64,000 nt of DNA from the IMG/VR virus record IMGVR_UViG_3300030339_000014, positions 32,317-96,316 of that record; one strand, written 5' to 3'. Source of the stretch: a virus. Below are positions 1 to 8,941 of the stretch, in pieces. The first letter of the stretch is position 1; every line of letters starts with the position of its first letter. The notes beneath the pieces are model-generated. The model did no database searches and had not been told where the DNA came from. It saw only the letters and a list, made by a program, of their open reading frames with translations. The translations under genes were made by a program, and so were the position numbers.

Positions 1-40
1 ATATAAATTTGTCTTTTTTAATTTAATTGTTTTTTAATTA

Positions 41-1702
41 TTAATCCTGTTTACCAATATTTACAATCTGTTTTACTTTTCCATTATCGAATGATATAGG
101 ACATTTTTCTGCTGTTGATAATATTAACGTCCTAGTTTTTACCTTACGAAAATCAAGTGAGTCTGTATAACCATCAGTTAAAATTACTGTATTAAATGCA
201 CTTAGTTTGTTTTTAGGATCTGAAATATAGTCAATTCCTGGAGTAAGGGTAGTCCCTCCAAGCCCCGATATCTTCATTTTTTCAATTTCTTTTTTATCTT
301 TAATGTGAAGAACCTTTTGAATTTGAGCATCACACTGAATTAAATTTATTTGAATGTCATTCTGAAAGATATAAGAAAGAACTTTTTCAAATTCTCCTCC
401 CATTGATCCAGATGTATCAAGAAGAACATTAATTTCGTTCTTGAATTTCTTGTGTCCCTTCATTCCTGGTATGCCTTTACGATTAGGACGTACAATTGTT
501 TTTTCTTTTTTTGAACCAAACACTTGACTACTCATAGCTCTCTTAATTTCTTTCAAATAATCTTTTTTAGATTTTCTAAGTTTATTAAGAATTGCATCTA
601 CATCACCAGACTCCAATCCACGATTTTTAAGTCTTGTCATGATACCTTCAACTATTTCTCTTTTCAGTTCTTGTGGTATATCATCTCCTAAGTGTGCATC
701 AAGAGTATTTTGTTCTTGGCGTTCTTCACCTTCAAAGATTGTTTCAAGAGAATAACATTCAGCATCATTCTTACCATATTTACCATATCTATCTTTTCCA
801 GATGTATCAGATTTACCTTGACGAGATTGATTATTGTTGTGTTCATGTCCACAATTTGGACATTTTTTACCATTTCCTTCACCATCTCCATCTTGACCTT
901 CTTCATCTGATGATCCTCCTTTACCACTACCTTTACCACTACCTTTACCTTCTCCTTGTCCTTCACCTTGTCCTTCACCTTGTCCTTCACCTTCAGAACC
1001 TTCACCTTTACCTTTTTTGTCCTTATCTGATTTTTCTCCTTTTCCTTCACCATCTTGATTACCATCTTCATTTTTTTGCTCTCCATCATCTTTTGGTGTC
1101 ATAGATGAACCACATTTAGGACATTTATTGGCTTGATCCTGCATTTTTTTGATTTTGTCCTTATTTTTTTCTTGCCATTGTCTTTTTTCATTAACATACC
1201 ATTCATACAAATCTTCAAATATTTGCTCTCCTTTGTAATCTTTCGGTACCATAAGAGCACTATTATTTCCTAATTCATCTTTTGGTATGCCAATGAAAGG
1301 CTTCGAACCTGTACCAAGTCCTTGTTTTTTCATTATTTCATCATATATGATTTGGTTGATAATCATATCTTGTACAACATTCGCATCTTTCAAATTGTAA
1401 CCAACACTTCTTTTGATGTGATCAAAAAGAATGTGAAATTCCTCATGAATTAAAAGAAAGTTGATTTCTGGTTGTGGTAATGACTCAATGAATTTTCTAT
1501 CCCAATAAAAATTCATACCAGAAGATGTGACATTCACACCTGCAGTAGGAATATAAGGATTGTTTTTACTTTCAAAGAAATTAATGAACAATGCAAATTC
1601 ACCATAATATGGTAAATTACCAGTTGCCATCATAGCTACGACTGCTTCTGTGAGCTTTTCGTGCATTTGATCAGGAATTACGAATTTATAAAAATCTGTC
1701 AT
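41..1702 (-). CDS. VWA-domain protein with metallopeptidase-like N-terminus
   Basis: 553 residues. The N-terminal part has an HExxH zinc site (HEEFH, residues 86-90), as in the putative metallopeptidase domain often paired with VWA-like domains. The C-terminal part is a von Willebrand A domain with a MIDAS motif DTSGS at 429-433 and TDG near 509. Between them two CxxC knuckles (CPKCG near 194, CPNCG near 279) are separated by about 85 residues of Gly/Glu/Lys/Ser low complexity, so they look like one zinc ribbon split by a linker. Proteins of this build usually work beside a MoxR-type AAA+ ATPase, often encoded next to them; none is seen here, but the gene lies at the window edge. The leader before the ATG is A/T-rich. 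Peptidase activity is inferred from the motif only. Confidence 0.8.
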   Translation of the reverse strand: MTDFYKFVIPDQMHEKLTEAVVAMMATGNLPYYGEFALFINFFESKNNPYIPTAGVNVTSSGMNFYWDRKFIESLPQPEINFLLIHEEFHILFDHIKRSVGYNLKDANVVQDMIINQIIYDEIMKKQGLGTGSKPFIGIPKDELGNNSALMVPKDYKGEQIFEDLYEWYVNEKRQWQEKNKDKIKKMQDQANKCPKCGSSMTPKDDGEQKNEDGNQDGEGKGEKSDKDKKGKGEGSEGEGQGEGQGEGQGEGKGSGKGSGKGGSSDEEGQDGDGEGNGKKCPNCGHEHNNNQSRQGKSDTSGKDRYGKYGKNDAECYSLETIFEGEERQEQNTLDAHLGDDIPQELKREIVEGIMTRLKNRGLESGDVDAILNKLRKSKKDYLKEIKRAMSSQVFGSKKEKTIVRPNRKGIPGMKGHKKFKNEINVLLDTSGSMGGEFEKVLSYIFQNDIQINLIQCDAQIQKVLHIKDKKEIEKMKISGLGGTTLTPGIDYISDPKNKLSAFNTVILTDGYTDSLDFRKVKTRTLILSTAEKCPISFDNGKVKQIVNIGKQD

Positions 1703-1758
1703 ATTTTGTTGTTTTTATTTATTTGATTTACAAAAGTAATACTTTTTTTTCTAATAAC

Positions 1759-2052
1759 CTATTCTTTTCCTCTATTTTTTAAAAAAAGTAAGAAAAAAAC
1801 TATAAAAATGAATAGAGGAACAAATGCAAAAGAATTTGCTTTTATAGTTTTCTTTAAACCATACACACGAACCTCTTCTACTATAATAGAAACTCCTTTT
1901 TTTCCAACATCAATTGTTTCTCCTATAAGTTTTTTCTGCTCATTTATGTCTTTAACTACTTGTTTTGCTTCAAGTTCTTTTTCCTCTGATGACACATTAG
2001 AATAAGAAAACAACGGAATTAATAAAACTAAAATAATTAATATTTTTTTCAT
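1759..2052 (-). CDS. small exported membrane protein
   Basis: 97 residues. Starts with a clear signal or anchor segment (MKKILIILVLLIPLFSYS), followed by a charged middle of about 40 residues and a second hydrophobic helix near residues 72-92 ending in KNRGKE. The layout suggests a periplasmic loop between two membrane segments, or a cleaved signal peptide plus a C-terminal anchor. No family recognised. It lies between the metallopeptidase-like gene and a small cysteine-containing protein on the same strand. Confidence 0.6.
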   Translation of the reverse strand: MKKILIILVLLIPLFSYSNVSSEEKELEAKQVVKDINEQKKLIGETIDVGKKGVSIIVEEVRVYGLKKTIKANSFAFVPLFIFIVFFLLFLKNRGKE

Positions 2053-2063
2053 ATTGAAGATAT

Positions 2064-2330
2064 TTATTTATTGTGAGTTTCTGTGTTTGAACAATTTTTA
2101 TTGTAACCTATTTTACAATTTTGACAACCATGTTTTTGTGTGTTATAATACACACACTTTGAATACCCATTTTCACATCCTATGATTTTTATTATTATGT
2201 GCATCTCAGCATCTAATTCATTTTTGAAATGCTCAATATTGTTTTGAGTTTCTACATTCCAATTAGATGTAAATCCACTTTTAAACTTTATATAATCACC
2301 ATTGGTTTCATAACCTGATTTTGTTTTCAT
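2064..2330 (-). CDS. hypothetical cysteine-containing protein
   Basis: 88 residues, no family recognised. Six cysteines lie in the second half (C53, C58, C69, C72, C80 and nearby), including a CxNC pair, so a small metal-binding or disulfide fold is possible. It starts one base before the end of the upstream rhomboid gene region, consistent with co-transcription. Confidence 0.55.
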   Translation of the reverse strand: MKTKSGYETNGDYIKFKSGFTSNWNVETQNNIEHFKNELDAEMHIIIKIIGCENGYSKCVYYNTQKHGCQNCKIGYNKNCSNTETHNK

Positions 2331-2331
2331 G

Positions 2332-3093
2332 TTAATATGTATGAATTTGTTTTTTTGCTTTCCAATACATCATTATTAAATAGCCTCCTATTAATCCTCC
2401 TAAGTGACCAAAATGAGCAATTCCAAATCCTATATTTGGATTTATTAATGATAATATACCAAATATCAATGAGAATGCTGCAAATCCATACACAAAATTC
2501 TTTATTTTTATTGGAATAACAAAAAATAATAGAATTGATGATTCTGGTGCTAAAAATAAAAGTGCAGCAATTACCCCACTAATTGCTCCTGATGCTCCTA
2601 CAGCAGGAGATGGACTAATGAGCATACACAATACGCTTGATGCAATTCCACTTATGAAATATAATAGTAAGAATTTATTACTGTTGATTGATTTGTCTAT
2701 AAAATTTCCAGCAAACCATAACGCAAGCATATTACCAAGTAAATGCATAAAACTACCATGAAGAAACATTGATGTTATAATTTGATATGGCTGAAAATTA
2801 GGATCAGATATATTATAAATAGCTCCGCTATCAATTAATGATGGCATAAAATAACTAATTATGAATATAATAGTATTTAAAATTATTAGATACTTTACAG
2901 CATCAGTAGAATAACCAATTGACGTGAATTTGTATGCTGTTTCTTTTCTCTTTTGTGTTTTTTTGGTTTTTATTTTATAGTCTCTGAATTCTTGGGTATC
3001 AAGAAGTTCTCTAATTGATTTCATTTTTTCTGAAATTCCATTTCCATTTGTATTTCTCATAATTTTAAAATTTATATTTAAATTGAGATACAA
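2332..3093 (-). CDS. rhomboid-family intramembrane serine protease
   Basis: About 253 residues. The rhomboid signatures are all present: HGSFMHLLGNM near residues 112-122 (the conserved H..H..N of TM2), GASGAISG with catalytic Ser169, and HFGHLGGLIGG with the partner His near 230. Five or more hydrophobic segments span residues 65-245. Rhomboids cleave membrane proteins inside the bilayer. An internal ATG at 3060 (MRNTNGNG) has an A-rich leader and is probably the real start. A TATCTTTG box (minus strand, 3098-3091) resembles a Bacteroidota -7 element, but no matching -33 box is clear. A phage-borne rhomboid is unusual. Confidence 0.9.
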   Translation of the reverse strand: MYLNLNINFKIMRNTNGNGISEKMKSIRELLDTQEFRDYKIKTKKTQKRKETAYKFTSIGYSTDAVKYLIILNTIIFIISYFMPSLIDSGAIYNISDPNFQPYQIITSMFLHGSFMHLLGNMLALWFAGNFIDKSINSNKFLLLYFISGIASSVLCMLISPSPAVGASGAISGVIAALLFLAPESSILLFFVIPIKIKNFVYGFAAFSLIFGILSLINPNIGFGIAHFGHLGGLIGGYLIMMYWKAKKQIHTY

Positions 3094-3182
3094 AGATACT
3101 ATGTTTATTTCAATAATTGATTATAAATATGATATATTTATAATTATAAATTGATATATTATTCAACTTCCTGATTATTAGA

Positions 3183-3443
3183 TTAGTCTTCTCTGTCTAA
3201 TTTTGTGGAAAATTTGTACATTTTGCTTATTTCTACGTGAGCTTTTATTTCTGTCCATCTTTTTCGTAGAATTTTTGTGTCATTGTCTATGTGATGATCC
3301 ATCACCAAATAATCAATCCATAGTTGAACATCAATAAAGTTTTTAAACTGAAGAAATAGGGCATATAAATACCATCTATTTCTCCATAATTTTATATACC
3401 AATTTGATGATTCATAAGAAATTATCTTATTTTTCTCCTTCAT
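3183..3443 (-). CDS. hypothetical protein downstream of the sigma factor
   Basis: 86 residues rich in Trp, Tyr and Lys. No family recognised. Its start overlaps the end of the sigma-factor gene by 17 bases, which suggests translational coupling and possibly a product that acts with the sigma factor, such as an anti-sigma or accessory protein. That role is inferred from position alone. Confidence 0.55.
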   Translation of the reverse strand: MKEKNKIISYESSNWYIKLWRNRWYLYALFLQFKNFIDVQLWIDYLVMDHHIDNDTKILRKRWTEIKAHVEISKMYKFSTKLDRED

Positions 3444-4053
3444 TGTAATCTATATCTTTGAATTTTTTTTCTACTTTTTTCCTGATTATTGTTCTTCCTT
3501 TTTTAATCTGAGATTTTATTGTAGATAGATTTATGTTCAATTCATCTGAAATTTCTTTATATTGCATTCCTTCAATTTCTCTCATTATAAGAACTTTCTT
3601 ATATTTAGAATCTTTTTCCGGTAAATTGTATATTGCATCTTTTATAATAGTTGCTTTTTTTACAAAAATATTATATTCCTCAGTTGGTTTTTTACTGTCA
3701 TCATATGCTATGATATTAGATAAGCTAAAATTTATTGCTAAATCTTTATCAATTGAATCTGTCGGTAATCTTTCACTATCTTTGTGTACTTTTTTGACTA
3801 TATTTTCTGCTATTTTATATATCCAAGTATTTAATTGTGCACCACCTTCATCTGGCCTTTTGTAAGTTTCTATATTCAACAATGCTTGAATGAATGCATC
3901 TTCTACATGATCTTCTGCGATACCAGAGTCTTTAGTATATTTTGCGATATACCATATTAATTTAGGTTTGTGATTTTTATAAAATTCTTGAAAATTTATA
4001 CCTGTGCGAGTTTCGAACTGTGCTTCGAGTTCATTATTTTTAGTTGATATCAT
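3427..4053 (-). CDS. sigma-70 family (ECF-like) RNA polymerase sigma factor
   Basis: 208 residues with the two-domain layout of ECF sigma factors. Region 2 (about residues 20-90) has FYKNHKPKLIWYIAKY, a DAFIQALLNIETY segment and NTWIYKIAENIV. Region 4 (about 145-195) has REIEGMQYKEISDELNI and a recognition helix around STIKSQIKKGR. It would bind host RNA polymerase and direct it to a set of phage promoters. It is distinct from the gp55-like late sigma at 54311. Alternatively it could be a remnant of a host-type sigma taken over by the phage. Confidence 0.85.
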   Translation of the reverse strand: MISTKNNELEAQFETRTGINFQEFYKNHKPKLIWYIAKYTKDSGIAEDHVEDAFIQALLNIETYKRPDEGGAQLNTWIYKIAENIVKKVHKDSERLPTDSIDKDLAINFSLSNIIAYDDSKKPTEEYNIFVKKATIIKDAIYNLPEKDSKYKKVLIMREIEGMQYKEISDELNINLSTIKSQIKKGRTIIRKKVEKKFKDIDYNEGEK

Positions 4054-4477
4054 AAAGTTTATGTTTGATTTATTGTATTAAAAATGTATTCATTTGTTTT
4101 AAAAAATACATTTATTTAACTATTTTTTTGATAATATATAATTCTATCATACAGACTAACATAAGTCTTACTATATTAAATAGTTATGATTGAGTTGAGA
4201 AATTAATTCATTTATGACACATATTAATTTATGTGCTGATAATTTTAATTTGTTCAACATTAGAATATTATATAATTTATACTGTACTGATAATTTTTTA
4301 TAATCAGATTTTAAATATTATAATTTATTTAGTCTTATTTTTTTAGTTTTGTATGATTTGTTTAATTGTTAATATTAATTTAGTTAATTATCTCATTTCT
4401 TATATTAATAACTACTATGAATTTCATCTTTTTTTAATGTGTTATTTTTCAGCTCACGTTTCATAGTCAAATTATAT
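4054..4477. other. AT-rich intergenic stretch without a supported gene
   Basis: About 420 bases with no credible reading frame; the longest ATG frame on the plus strand is 29 codons. It separates two minus-strand genes, so it probably holds the promoter and leader of the sigma-factor gene. A TGATAATTTT word recurs (near 4218 and 4288), but I see no clear inverted repeat or known site. Confidence 0.4.
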
Positions 4478-4999
4478 CTAAGATTCTGTTATGCTTATTA
4501 TGTTATTTAATTTGTTTTTTCTTATTGTTTTTATATTTTCTTCAAACTTAAATTCGTAAATAGGTATGTGCTTATCAGTAAAATGTTCATATTCAACATC
4601 AACATACACAATATCTTCCGATTTTACTATTTTACCTTTTTTCCTATGTGATAATAATACAACAACATCACCAACATTAGGCTTGTATAATATTCTATTT
4701 TTTTCAAAGAAATTAAAAGGATTGAAATAATTTATGAATTTAATAAATTCATCATCCGTTACTTTTATGCATTTTTTATATTCAAAATTGCTTATGCTAT
4801 TTCCTTTTAATATTTTTTTAAAAAATACCCCTAAAATATCATATATATTAATTACCATATCACCTGTAAATATTGGTATGTTATATTTATCATAACCAAC
4901 TAAATAAGATTCTGACTCAGTTGATGTATATTTCATATTTCTATCTGTGTATGTTTTCATTCTTATTTTATTTATTGAACTTGTTGTTATACAAGCCAT
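4478..4999 (-). CDS. hypothetical protein with C-terminal RKNKL motif
   Basis: 173 residues, no family recognised. The middle section (NVGDVVVLLSHRKKGKIV) resembles a small beta-barrel. Near the C-terminus it carries IRKNKLNNI, a version of the RKxKLxx[LI] motif seen at the end of many small proteins of this phage. The leader before the ATG is A-rich. It is transcribed divergently from the sheath gene. Confidence 0.55.
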   Translation of the reverse strand: MACITTSSINKIRMKTYTDRNMKYTSTESESYLVGYDKYNIPIFTGDMVINIYDILGVFFKKILKGNSISNFEYKKCIKVTDDEFIKFINYFNPFNFFEKNRILYKPNVGDVVVLLSHRKKGKIVKSEDIVYVDVEYEHFTDKHIPIYEFKFEENIKTIRKNKLNNIISITES

Positions 5000-5200
5000 A
5001 TGTTTTTTATTGTTTGTTTATATAAAGGTAGTAAAAAAATTGAATAAAACAAATTTTATCATCATTTATTTTGCATCTTTTCCTGCTATTTTTCAATTAA
5101 TCTATTTAATATATATTGTAAGTGAAAAAGTAAAATATCACCAATTAGTATTTTTTTTTATAAAAATATTTAATATATACATAAAAATAATTTTTAAATT

Positions 5201-8200
5201 ATGCCAATAAAAGACGCAGATTTCGGAAAATACAAAAGACCAGGTATTTTCTTTCAGGAAATAGATCAAAGTATTGTTCAACTTCCAGTGCAAAATGTTT
5301 TAATTAATTTAGTTCCTGGATTTTCAAAAAAAGGTCCATTTAATACTCCTATTTATGTTACAAATCCATCTGATTTTAGTACAATATTTGGAGATGATGA
5401 TAGAAGATTAGAAAATAAAGGTTCTTTTTTTCACAAAACAGTTAAACAAATGCTTAAAAGTGGTCCAGTTTGGGCTTTGAACCTTTTAGCAACAGATCCA
5501 AATAGAGATAAAGTGGATTTGCAATCTATAGGTGTTTCAGCAAGCATCAATTCTCAAAATGGTGCAGTTGTTAGATCTGCATATGAGTCATTTTATAATA
5601 GACAAGATTTCTGGGAAAGAGATACAGATTCTTTTTTGAATGTAGTAAAAGCAAATAATTTTGGTGTTCAAGATACTGATAGATTGTTTCACATCACAAA
5701 TATGAGTGATACTGTAATAACAGTATTTATGTTTAAATCATCTGTTTCTGGCTTTGACGTTACTGCTGAAGCATGGTATGGTGATAGAACAAAGGTGCCA
5801 GCTTATCTCGATTATAGAGATTGGATATCAGATTACTTGGTGTCTGTTGTTGTTGTTGCAGGTGATTGGTCAGATTACAAAACATTGTCTAATGATACCA
5901 CATTTAGCAAATATTTTAATAGAAATGGTTTAATTAAAACTAAAATTTCATCATTCCTTAATGAAGGTACTGTATCTATTCTTGCTAGTTATGATTGCTC
6001 ATTAATTCCATATTTTAAAGATTTGAACAATAGAGATATGTATATTAAAAATATTATAAATAATGACACAGATAAAACTGGATTGTTCTGTGCATATAAC
6101 GAAGATGTTCTACTAGAGGCTGATTTTAGAGTGAGTAGTCTTGATATTATAGGTGGTACAATTGTCAATGAAGATGTGAATAATGTTAATTTTATGTCAT
6201 ATAATACAACTCTAAATGAACAAATAAAATATTCTCAAAAATATTTAGATTCTACTAATAATGTTATTACTAATAATTTAGATAGTTATAATACAGATTT
6301 TATTTCAGACGGAGTTGATGTTAGATCAGGCGCTTATGTAAATGGTAATATATTTGGTGTTACATGTAATACAACATCAATAACAGGAACAACAGGAGGA
6401 ACATTATCTACTAGTTTTACATTCAGTCCTAATGCATATTATGTAATAGGCGGCTCAATGATAACAGGAGGAACTTTTGTAGTTAATCATTCATCTAATG
6501 TACCATATCAATATGGTTCTAGATATGATGTTCTTTATCTTACTAATGATAATACCATTAATGTATTAGAAGGAGTTGCATCACCTTCAGTGACTGGTGC
6601 AATTTTACCTGATTATTTATTTAGCTTAACAAATACTATAATTGTTGGATATGTAAGAATAGTAAATTCTGGTTCAACAGCAACATTAACATATAATCCA
6701 ATATCTATTGATTCTAGTGGATATATTGCAGTTGGAACTGTATCAGGTTATAAAACTGTTATAAGTGACGGTTTCGATACTCAAGCTTATATGAATATAG
6801 AATTTGAAGGTACATCTGGGCAAACAGGAATTTATAATAATTATAATTATATTAGAGAATCACAAGCATTTTATGAAATTTATGAAAATGTTAATACAAA
6901 AAGTGTTTTAATTCAACAAAACGTTGGCGATTTTATTGCTGGATTTAAAGACTCAGTATCATCAGTTTCTGCTACAGAAGCAACATCAAATCACAATGCA
7001 AATATTAAAATATATATTAATAGTAATGAACCTAGTAAATGTCATGATGGTAATGTATTCTTAATGTATTATACTGATGATGAATTTTTGTTACATGATA
7101 AAATTGTTGATACAACAACATTAATAACAAGATATGATGTTCTTGGTACATCAGGACAAACAGGAATTGTGTCACAATATTCTAAAATGTATTTGGATTA
7201 TTATAATGGTGTTATTAATAATTATGATTATTTTTATGTTAATAATAATAGCGGATCAACCAAAATATACTTAGAAATGTTTATTGATCAAAATAATATA
7301 TTAACAGTTAATTTCTTATCATCAATTAATCCATCTACATCATATTCTGTTTCCAATGCAAACTGGGTAAATGTTAATGAATATAATAATAGTTTAAATA
7401 TATTTTCTAATAGAAGTAATTGGAAACAATCTGTTGAAATTTTAAAAACTGATGTTGATGATCTTACAATTTGCCAACAAATTTATATTGACAAAAATAG
7501 ATATTCTGAAATAACAATAGGTAGTTTCTTAACAGCATATTATGATGAATCATATTGGGCAGCACCTAATGGTGAAGGCTATTTAGAAGGATCTGTTCCT
7601 AGAAAATTGACCAGAATTATTAATGTTAAAAATGATCCAACAAATGTTGATAGAAAAATAATTTATACTGATGCACCTATTAAAATTGATACATTTAATT
7701 TAAGTGGACAAACACAATCTTTACAAACATTTAGTTATTCTGAAATTGATGTGTATGTTGATGAGTATAAAGCTTTAGTTTTATCTTCATTTAAAGTACA
7801 TGCAGATTCTATTCCTAATGGTACTGATGCAAGACAAAATTCAATACTTGATATTGTAGATATGAATACTAATCTTGGAAAAGCATTAGCAGATAAGAAT
7901 AAAATTTCATGGAGATACCTTGTTGATTCATTTGGATTAGGACTTACTCCAGTTAATGGACTTGGTTCAAAACAACAACTTGTTGACCTTTGTGGATTGA
8001 AACTTAACTGTTTAGGTTTTATTAGTATGCCAAGTGCTAAAATATTTAGAGAATCAAATAATCCATCATTTGTGAATGCTGATTATACACTAAATTTAGA
8101 ATTTGTGAAGGCAGGAGCTGATGATAGTAAAAATCCAGATTATTATTATCAATTTGCTCAACCAAATCAAGGAATTGACGGTAGAAGTTGTGTTGGATAT

Positions 8201-8830
8201 TTCTTTCCATATATTAGAATATATGATAATGGTATACCAAAATGGGTCCCACCAGCAGCTTATGCAGCTACAACTTATATGCAGAAATTTACATCTAATG
8301 TTGCAGGTATGACTCCTTGGACAATATGTGCAGGAATAACAAATGGTAGAGTTCAAACCATCACTAAAACTGAAATGGACTTTAATAATACAGATCTTGA
8401 ATCTTTACATGGAATGAATGCAAATCCAATTGTTTATAAATTGAATAACGGATATTGTATCAATGATGAAACATCAGCACAAGTATTTCCATATTCATCT
8501 CTTAGCTTCTTACATTCAAGAGAAGTTCTTATCGAACTTGAAAATAGAATGTATGATATGTTATTAGGATATCAATGGCAATTTAATACTGCAGAAATTA
8601 GAGCAGAAATTAAATATAGAGCTGATAAAATTTGTAAAGATATGCTAGATAATGATGCATTGTATGATTTCTGGAATGTTTGTGATGAAAGTAATAATAA
8701 TGATTATGTTATTGATTTACAGATGGGTGTAATTGACACATATGTAGAATTGATAAAAGGAATGGGAATTATTGTTAATAATATTACAATAATGAAGAAA
8801 GGTGATATAAAATCAATGGGATTTCATTAA
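5201..8830 (+). CDS. gp18: tail sheath protein, T4 gp18-like, unusually long
   Basis: 1209 residues against about 660 in T4. The N-terminal region (YKRPGIFFQEID, then VPGFSKKGPFNTPIYV) and the C-terminal region (PWTICAGITNGRV, LHGMNANPIVYKL, SSLSFLHSREVLIELENRM, FWNVCDESNNN) match contractile-sheath proteins. Roughly residues 330-800 form a Ser/Thr/Gly/Asn-rich, beta-type insertion containing GTSGQTGI twice, likely surface-exposed domains on the sheath. Sheath subunits polymerise around the gp19 tube and contract at infection. The start follows an A/T-rich leader with a TATATA-type box. A strong hairpin terminator follows. Confidence 0.92.
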   Translation: MPIKDADFGKYKRPGIFFQEIDQSIVQLPVQNVLINLVPGFSKKGPFNTPIYVTNPSDFSTIFGDDDRRLENKGSFFHKTVKQMLKSGPVWALNLLATDPNRDKVDLQSIGVSASINSQNGAVVRSAYESFYNRQDFWERDTDSFLNVVKANNFGVQDTDRLFHITNMSDTVITVFMFKSSVSGFDVTAEAWYGDRTKVPAYLDYRDWISDYLVSVVVVAGDWSDYKTLSNDTTFSKYFNRNGLIKTKISSFLNEGTVSILASYDCSLIPYFKDLNNRDMYIKNIINNDTDKTGLFCAYNEDVLLEADFRVSSLDIIGGTIVNEDVNNVNFMSYNTTLNEQIKYSQKYLDSTNNVITNNLDSYNTDFISDGVDVRSGAYVNGNIFGVTCNTTSITGTTGGTLSTSFTFSPNAYYVIGGSMITGGTFVVNHSSNVPYQYGSRYDVLYLTNDNTINVLEGVASPSVTGAILPDYLFSLTNTIIVGYVRIVNSGSTATLTYNPISIDSSGYIAVGTVSGYKTVISDGFDTQAYMNIEFEGTSGQTGIYNNYNYIRESQAFYEIYENVNTKSVLIQQNVGDFIAGFKDSVSSVSATEATSNHNANIKIYINSNEPSKCHDGNVFLMYYTDDEFLLHDKIVDTTTLITRYDVLGTSGQTGIVSQYSKMYLDYYNGVINNYDYFYVNNNSGSTKIYLEMFIDQNNILTVNFLSSINPSTSYSVSNANWVNVNEYNNSLNIFSNRSNWKQSVEILKTDVDDLTICQQIYIDKNRYSEITIGSFLTAYYDESYWAAPNGEGYLEGSVPRKLTRIINVKNDPTNVDRKIIYTDAPIKIDTFNLSGQTQSLQTFSYSEIDVYVDEYKALVLSSFKVHADSIPNGTDARQNSILDIVDMNTNLGKALADKNKISWRYLVDSFGLGLTPVNGLGSKQQLVDLCGLKLNCLGFISMPSAKIFRESNNPSFVNADYTLNLEFVKAGADDSKNPDYYYQFAQPNQGIDGRSCVGYFFPYIRIYDNGIPKWVPPAAYAATTYMQKFTSNVAGMTPWTICAGITNGRVQTITKTEMDFNNTDLESLHGMNANPIVYKLNNGYCINDETSAQVFPYSSLSFLHSREVLIELENRMYDMLLGYQWQFNTAEIRAEIKYRADKICKDMLDNDALYDFWNVCDESNNNDYVIDLQMGVIDTYVELIKGMGIIVNNITIMKKGDIKSMGFH

Positions 8831-8850
8831 TCAAATATAATAAATAAAAA

Positions 8851-8886
8851 AAAAGAGAAATAATTTAATTATTTCTCTTTTTTTTA
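8851..8886 (+). terminator. hairpin terminator after gp18
   Basis: A near-perfect palindrome (AAAGAGAAATAATT and its complement) runs straight into eight or more T residues. The same hairpin sequence recurs at 11931. Confidence 0.85.
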
Positions 8887-8941
8887 TAAACTTTATATTA
8901 AAAAATTTATTATTAGAGTAATAAAAACATACGTAGAGTTT

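Noticed and set aside
673-1104. Open frames on both strands across the low-complexity part of the metallopeptidase-like gene
   Set aside because: They are shadows of the Gly/Glu/Lys repeat; products are His/Leu-rich or Lys/Val-rich with no start signals.
4947-5210. Plus-strand hydrophobic frame before gp18
   Set aside because: It is antisense to the start of the gene at 4478 and runs 10 bases into gp18; its composition is what AT-rich non-coding DNA gives.
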